Below are positions 60,107-64,000 of a DNA stretch of 64,000 nucleotides, piece by piece. The notes beneath the pieces were generated by a model. It was given only the letters and a program-made list of their open reading frames with translations, was not told the origin of the DNA and ran no database searches. Where the stretch lies: positions 186,001-250,000 of the forward strand of contig NZ_BLAE01000006.1 of assembly GCF_009687865.1 (NCBI RefSeq). The letters run 5' to 3'. Each line of letters opens with the position of its first letter. Positions within the stretch are counted from its first letter, which is position 1. Origin of the DNA: Acrocarpospora macrocephala (GTDB lineage: Bacteria > Actinomycetota > Actinomycetes > Streptosporangiales > Streptosporangiaceae). A program made the position numbers and the translations under genes.

Positions 60107-60450
60107 CCGGTCTTTTCCGCCAGGTCCGCCGGGACACTCTCGTGCACGGTGAAGACCGAGTCCAGGCCGGTCACCTGAAGGATCTTGCGGACCGCCGGGC
60201 GGGGCGCGGCGACTTCGAGCACGCCGCCCCGTTCCTTGAGCCGTTTGAGCGCGGAGAGCAGCACGTTCATGCCCGTGGAGTCGCAGAACTCGACTCCGGA
60301 CATGTCGATGACCACCCGGTCGGGACCGGTCTCCTCCAGCAGGCGGGTGAACTCCGACTGCAGGCGAGGCGCGGTATATAGGTCGATTTCACCAGCGATG
60401 GCCATGACGGCGTGGCCGGCGTGGGATCGCGTCGAGACTTTGAGCTCCAC
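60103..60450 (-). CDS. STAS-domain anti-sigma factor antagonist
   Basis: This protein is about 115 residues long. GEIDLYTAPRLQSEFTRLL and VVIDMSGVEFCDSTGMNVLL contain the phosphorylatable Ser in DSTG. The end is VLQVTGLDSVF-like. It binds or releases an anti-sigma factor depending on Ser phosphorylation. GTG 60450 (MELKV) matches the family start. Its stop overlaps the GT2 start, which links a stress switch to glycolipid synthesis; the meaning is unclear. Confidence 0.9.
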   Translation of the reverse strand: MELKVSTRSHAGHAVMAIAGEIDLYTAPRLQSEFTRLLEETGPDRVVIDMSGVEFCDSTGMNVLLSALKRLKERGGVLEVAAPRPAVRKILQVTGLDSVFTVHESVPADLAEKTG

Positions 60451-60633
60451 AGCGCGCACACTAGCGCCGTCCCCGCCCTGGGTCACGTTTCCTGGGAATT
60501 ACCGAAGAGTCGTTCGCCCTTTGTCCCCGATTTCGGCCCCGCGTAAACGCAGAGTGCGCGAAGCTTGACACTACGATACCGGCCTGGCCGGAAGGGGGAA
60601 GGGCCCTGGCTGTCACCGGGGCCCACAGCACGC

Positions 60634-60999
60634 ATGAACACAGAACTTCCGGAAGACCCGCTGCGCCGCCGCCTGCGGGAACGGCTGGAGCTCATCCAGG
60701 TCAGGACCGACAAGGCGACCTCGTGGCGGGAGTCGTCGGCGACGTTGCGCTCGCTCGTCAATCGTGAGGGGTATGTGCCGATCAAGGCGAAGCTGGCGGT
60801 CGAGGATCTGGATTTCCTGGCCGGGGCGCGGGAGGAAGTGCTCAGCTTCGTCGAGCTCGGGCTGCGCCTGCTCGATCTGCATCAGCCGCGGGATGCGGGC
60901 GGCATCACCAGCGATACCGCGCACCCGATCCTGCGCTGCCGCAGTTGCATGTGGCGCTGGCCCTGCCCGACATTTCGCGCTATGTCGGATGCGTTCTGA
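60634..60999 (+). CDS. Hypothetical protein with C-terminal Cys pair
   Basis: A 121-residue soluble protein from ATG 60634. It is highly charged and helical (DPLRRRLRERLELIQVRTDK, then LAVEDLDFLAGAREEVLSFV) and ends with CRSCMWRWPCPTFR, which may bind a metal through its three Cys. It is a recognisable actinomycete conserved type without known function. It converges with the sensor kinase. Confidence 0.7.
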   Translation: MNTELPEDPLRRRLRERLELIQVRTDKATSWRESSATLRSLVNREGYVPIKAKLAVEDLDFLAGAREEVLSFVELGLRLLDLHQPRDAGGITSDTAHPILRCRSCMWRWPCPTFRAMSDAF

Positions 61000-61002
61000 T
61001 CG

Positions 61003-62118
61003 TCAGAGTCGGGCTGTCGGCAGGCGGATCTCGAAGCGGCAGCCTGGGCCTTCGTTCGCCACGGTGACCGTGCCGCCGTGCGCCTCGACCAGGCCTTTCG
61101 TGATCGCCAGACCGAGCCCGCCGCCGTCGGGCCCAGGCGTGCGGGCCAGCTCGCCACGAAAGGCCACATCGAAGACCCGCGCCAGATCCTCCGCCGGAAT
61201 ACCCCCACACGCATCCAGGACCGACAAACTCACCATCTCCCCGTCCGTCACCGCCCTGATCGATACCGAACCATCCGACGGGGTATGCCGGATCGCATTG
61301 ACCAGCAGGTTGCGCAGCGCCCGCCCGATCGCCCCCGGATCGGCGTGAACCGGTAGAACTGGCTCCACGTCCGCCTTCAACCGCACTCCTCGAGCCAGGG
61401 GCTCCACGCCCGCGAGCACGTCGGCGACCACATCCCCCAGCCCCACCCGGGCCTTCGCCAGCCGGAACGAACCCGCATGGATCCGGGACAGCTCGAACAG
61501 GTCGTCCACCATCCCGGAGAGCCGGTCCACCTCCAGCCTGATCTGTGCGTGATAGCGCCGGATTGTGGCTGGATCGTCGACCACGCCGTCCTCCAGCGCC
61601 TCAGCCATCGCCCGCATGCCCGCCAGCGGCGTACGCAGATCGTGGCTCACCCACGAGACCAGCTCGCGCCGCGCGCTCTCCAGGGTCCGCTCCCGCTCCC
61701 GGCCGTTGCGAATTCGCGCGTACGCCTGGTCGAGCGCCTGGCTGACCTTCTCCAGCTCGGCGGGGAGCGCGATCCGGCCGGGTGCGACGTACTCGCCGGT
61801 CTCGGTGGTCTCCTCGACGGCGGTGACCAGCGCCTTGCTGGCCGCCACCAGCCGCCGCGCGGTGACCAGCGCGACCCCGACGCCGACGATCGCCCCGATC
61901 GCGATGATGGTAAGCACGATGTCCCGCGGCCGCCCGTCGATGACCATCGCCATCGTGATCGCCACGACCCCCGCCAGCGTGGCCAGCACGGTGATCACCG
62001 CGACCACGCTCAGCATCACGCCGATCGACCGCCGCCGCAGCAGGCGCAGCACGGCGACCCCGAGCAGCGCGATGATCAGGCCGAACCCGGCGCTGACGGC
62101 GAGGGCCTGGATGATCAC
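61003..62118 (-). CDS. Sensor histidine kinase, OmpR/EnvZ type
   Basis: A 371-residue membrane kinase. Two long hydrophobic regions (5-27 and 33-95) with almost no extracellular loop are followed by a HAMP-like linker. The H box is [20 protein letters not shown], with the His in SHDLRTP. The ATPase boxes are [14 protein letters not shown] (N), [19 protein letters not shown] (G1/F) and [18 protein letters not shown] (G2). It probably senses membrane or intracellular signals. It overlaps its regulator by four bases. Confidence 0.93.
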   Translation of the reverse strand: MIIQALAVSAGFGLIIALLGVAVLRLLRRRSIGVMLSVVAVITVLATLAGVVAITMAMVIDGRPRDIVLTIIAIGAIVGVGVALVTARRLVAASKALVTAVEETTETGEYVAPGRIALPAELEKVSQALDQAYARIRNGRERERTLESARRELVSWVSHDLRTPLAGMRAMAEALEDGVVDDPATIRRYHAQIRLEVDRLSGMVDDLFELSRIHAGSFRLAKARVGLGDVVADVLAGVEPLARGVRLKADVEPVLPVHADPGAIGRALRNLLVNAIRHTPSDGSVSIRAVTDGEMVSLSVLDACGGIPAEDLARVFDVAFRGELARTPGPDGGGLGLAITKGLVEAHGGTVTVANEGPGCRFEIRLPTARL

Positions 62119-62816
62119 GACAATGGCTCGTAGCGGTAGCCGACACCCCAGACCGTGACGATCCTCCGCGGATCGGTGGGATCAGCCTCGATCTTCTCCC
62201 GCAGCCTGCGCACATGTACGGTCACCGTGGACGAATCCCCGAACGACCAGCCCCAGACTCGATCCAGCAACGCGGTCCGGCTGAACGCCTGGCGTGGGTT
62301 GCGCAGCAGGTAGGCGAGCAGGTCGAACTCGCGCGCGGTGAGAGTGATCTCGGCGCCGCCGAGCCGGACCTCGTGGGCGCCCACATCCACCACCAGGTCG
62401 CCGTCCCTGAGCACCCCGGTGCCGGTCGGGACCAGCGCGCCACGCGCCCGGCGCAGCACCGACTGCACCCGTAATGCCAGCTCGCGCGGGCTGAACGGCT
62501 TGGTCACGTAGTCGTCGGCGCCGGTCTCCAGGCCGATCACCCGGTCGATCTCCTCGCCCAGCGCGGTCAGCATGATCACCGGAACCGGCCAGCGCTCGCG
62601 CAGTTTCCGGCACACCTGCAGGCCGTCCATCTTCGGCAACATCAGGTCGAGCACCAGCAGATCGGGCGGATTGGCCAGCGCCCGCCGCAGCGCCTCAGCA
62701 CCATCCCCGACGCATTCCACCTCATGCCCGTCCCGCTCCAGATACCGGGCCACCACCTCGGCCACGGTCGGGTCATCGTCCACAACGAGGATGCGCGCGG
62801 CGGGATTGACAGTCAC
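62115..62816 (-). CDS. OmpR/PhoB-family response regulator
   Basis: A 233-residue regulator. Receiver: [19 protein letters not shown] with D-pair, [14 protein letters not shown] with phosphoacceptor Asp, and [17 protein letters not shown] with the Lys. DNA-binding winged helix: [20 protein letters not shown] and [16 protein letters not shown], ending GVGYRYEP. It is the first gene of the operon with the kinase. Confidence 0.95.
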   Translation of the reverse strand: MTVNPAARILVVDDDPTVAEVVARYLERDGHEVECVGDGAEALRRALANPPDLLVLDLMLPKMDGLQVCRKLRERWPVPVIMLTALGEEIDRVIGLETGADDYVTKPFSPRELALRVQSVLRRARGALVPTGTGVLRDGDLVVDVGAHEVRLGGAEITLTAREFDLLAYLLRNPRQAFSRTALLDRVWGWSFGDSSTVTVHVRRLREKIEADPTDPRRIVTVWGVGYRYEPLS

Positions 62817-62934
62817 CTTCCCAGACTAGGGTGCGCCCCCCACACCCCCGCGAACCCGTTAGAACGCCGTAATTGATTCACGTGAAACCGCTGATCTTCT
62901 CGCGACTGTCGGTGGCAGCGCGTATTTTGAGGTC

Positions 62935-63102
62935 ATGGCCCGAACCGCGCTGACCGTCGTCGGCATCCTTCTCGCAATCTGGCTGGTGGTCAGCTTCCTG
63001 ATCCCCGCCCTGTTCGCGACGCTGAAATTCCTGCTGATCTTCGCGCTGATCGCGCTCGCCGTCGTCGTGACGATCACCCTGGTGGGCAAGAGCTCACGAT
63101 GA
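62935..63102 (+). CDS. Tiny two-helix membrane protein
   Basis: A 55-residue hydrophobic peptide from ATG 62935 with GAGG just upstream. Two near-continuous helices: ALTVVGILLAIWLVVSFLIP and FLLIFALIALAVVVTITLVG, ending GKSSR. Its stop overlaps the next gene (ATGA at 63099-63102). Similar peptides are conserved in actinomycetes; function unknown. Confidence 0.7.
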   Translation: MARTALTVVGILLAIWLVVSFLIPALFATLKFLLIFALIALAVVVTITLVGKSSR

Positions 63103-63332
63103 TCCTCCAGGCCCTGCTCGGACTGCTCGCCCTGCCTGCCGGCGTGGGCGTGCTGGCCGCCGTGGGCCTGCTGCTCCTCACCTGGGCGCTCGGCCGGCTG
63201 GCCGCCGCGCCCAGGATCGTGTCCGCGCTGCTCGGGGCGGGCGTCGAAGCCGTCGTCGTACGGCTTCGCGACCCGGGCACCGCCGGACGCCCCCGCCCGA
63301 GAGCCCCATCGGGAAGCCCGGCGCTCGCCTGA
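63099..63332 (+). CDS. Small membrane protein ahead of yidC-like gene
   Basis: A 77-residue protein with two hydrophobic segments (ILQALLGLLALPAGVGVLAA and VGLLLLTWALGRLAAAP) and a basic Arg/Pro-rich tail. It is coupled to the previous peptide and lies 49 bases before the insertase, probably in one operon. Function unknown. Confidence 0.65.
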   Translation: MILQALLGLLALPAGVGVLAAVGLLLLTWALGRLAAAPRIVSALLGAGVEAVVVRLRDPGTAGRPRPRAPSGSPALA

Positions 63333-63381
63333 CCGCGAGCGCCTTCGTCATGTTCAAACCCTGACGAAAGGCTTCCCACCC

Positions 63382-64000
63382 ATGTTCGACTTCGTGCTCT
63401 CCCCTGCCTACGACCTGCTCACCGCGCTCACCGATCTGACCGGCGCCACGCTCGCCATCATCCTGTTCACCGTCGGCGTCCGGCTGCTCCTGCTTCCGCT
63501 CGGTCTCCGCCAGGCCCGCGCCCAGCGGGCGAAGACCCGGCTCGCCCCGGACGTGGCGAAACTCCGCAAAAGGTTCGCCGGCGATCCGCAACGTTTCCAG
63601 CGCGAACTCGGCGCCCTCTACGCCCGCGAGGGCACGTCCATGTTCGCGGGGCTCGGCGCCGGGCTCGCGCAACTCCCGTTCTTCCTGGTGATGTACCGGT
63701 TGTTCGTCTCCGCGACGATCGCAGGACAGCCGAATCTCCTGCTGGCACAAAGTACGCTTGGGGTACCACTAGGTGAACATTTCGGTGCGGTGGTCGCGCA
63801 TTCGGGACTGTTCGGCGCGCCCTCGCTGATCTTCCTCGGGCTGTTCGTGCTGCTGGCGCTGGTCGCCTGGCAGTCGACGCGGCTGATTCCCGAAATGCCG
63901 GACGTGCCGATGTCGGGGCTGTTTCGACTGTTGCCTTATGGAAGCGTGATCGCCGCCGGATTCCTCCCGCTCGCCGCGGGTATCTATCTCGTGATCAGCA
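63382..64000 (+). CDS. YidC/Oxa1-family membrane insertase (partial, runs off the window)
   Basis: The first 206 residues of a membrane insertase. It starts MFDFVLSPAYDLLTALTDL, then a helix with the conserved hydrophilic groove Arg (ILFTVGVRLLLLPLGLRQAR). The coiled loop RLAPDVAKLRKRFAGDPQRF carries the typical cytoplasmic hairpin, and LGAGLAQLPFFLVMYRLF follows. It inserts and folds membrane proteins with or without Sec. The lack of a long first periplasmic domain fits Gram-positive YidC; it is likely a second, non-rnpA-linked paralog. Confidence 0.88.
   Translation, partial: MFDFVLSPAYDLLTALTDLTGATLAIILFTVGVRLLLLPLGLRQARAQRAKTRLAPDVAKLRKRFAGDPQRFQRELGALYAREGTSMFAGLGAGLAQLPFFLVMYRLFVSATIAGQPNLLLAQSTLGVPLGEHFGAVVAHSGLFGAPSLIFLGLFVLLALVAWQSTRLIPEMPDVPMSGLFRLLPYGSVIAAGFLPLAAGIYLVIS

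Noticed and set aside
59349-60137. A longer mannosyltransferase of about 735 residues
   Set aside because: The upstream part is a GC-rich shadow of the GT2 gene. The GTG at 59348 with a stop-start overlap is the natural start.

Overview
The window is high-GC actinomycete DNA, probably from a filamentous member of the Streptosporangiales or a relative. The evidence is the GC content, frequent GTG/TTG starts, a Bpa-type proteasome activator with a C-terminal HbYX-like tail, GT87 and MptB-like polyprenol-dependent mannosyltransferases, DUF5919, DUF2637 and RepSA-type mobile genes, and an FxsA/FxsB peptide-maturation locus. The lineage is an inference; no rRNA is present.

Layout. (1) 1-4.7 kb: a lipoprotein, a small gene followed by a NUDIX-NYN fusion, a CHAP amidase-like protein and a tail-anchored-type secreted protein. 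(2) 4.7-14.5 kb: an MFS transporter followed by an FxSxx-COOH (fxs) type RiPP locus. A 55-residue precursor (9058-9225) shares an operon with a SIR2-like protein and an nSTAND-TPR ATPase. It lies divergent from an NB-ARC/TPR protein and near a radical SAM/SPASM maturase coupled to an HExxH protein. (3) 14.6-19.8 kb: two histidine kinases with complementary defects (one lacks the His, the other lacks the ATP-binding boxes), an orphan DctP-like binding lipoprotein and a LuxR-type response regulator. (4) 20-23 kb: a methyltransferase, an APH-like kinase and a decayed regulator.

(5) About 24.5-43.6 kb: a composite integrated element ending at tRNA-Ser(UGA). Its left end carries a copy of the tRNA 3' half. 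The right part is an actinomycete integrative and conjugative element (AICE) core: KorSA-like GntR, FtsK-type transfer protein, DUF2637 spread protein, Rep, Xis and Int. The left and middle carry regulators (three GntR-family, two DUF5919), HD and NUDIX proteins, and a restriction-like trio (SRA-PD-(D/E)xK nuclease, DndB-like DGQHR protein, P63C protein). A SEC-C nuclease-like gene lies between int and the tRNA. A second tRNA-derived scar (tRNA-Pro) and a duplicated integrase-arm region suggest repeated integration.

(6) 43.7-64 kb: chromosomal backbone: a disordered-repeat ParA/MinD-like ATPase, quinone oxidoreductase, Bpa, HAD phosphatase, cold-shock protein, serS, a heme peroxidase pseudogene, pheA, a cluster of polyprenol-linked glycosyltransferases with a STAS protein, an OmpR-type two-component system, two tiny membrane proteins and the start of a YidC-like insertase.

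The strongest candidates for undescribed biology are the fxs locus carrying SIR2/STAND genes in the place usually held by a TIR-like gene, and the split histidine-kinase pair.
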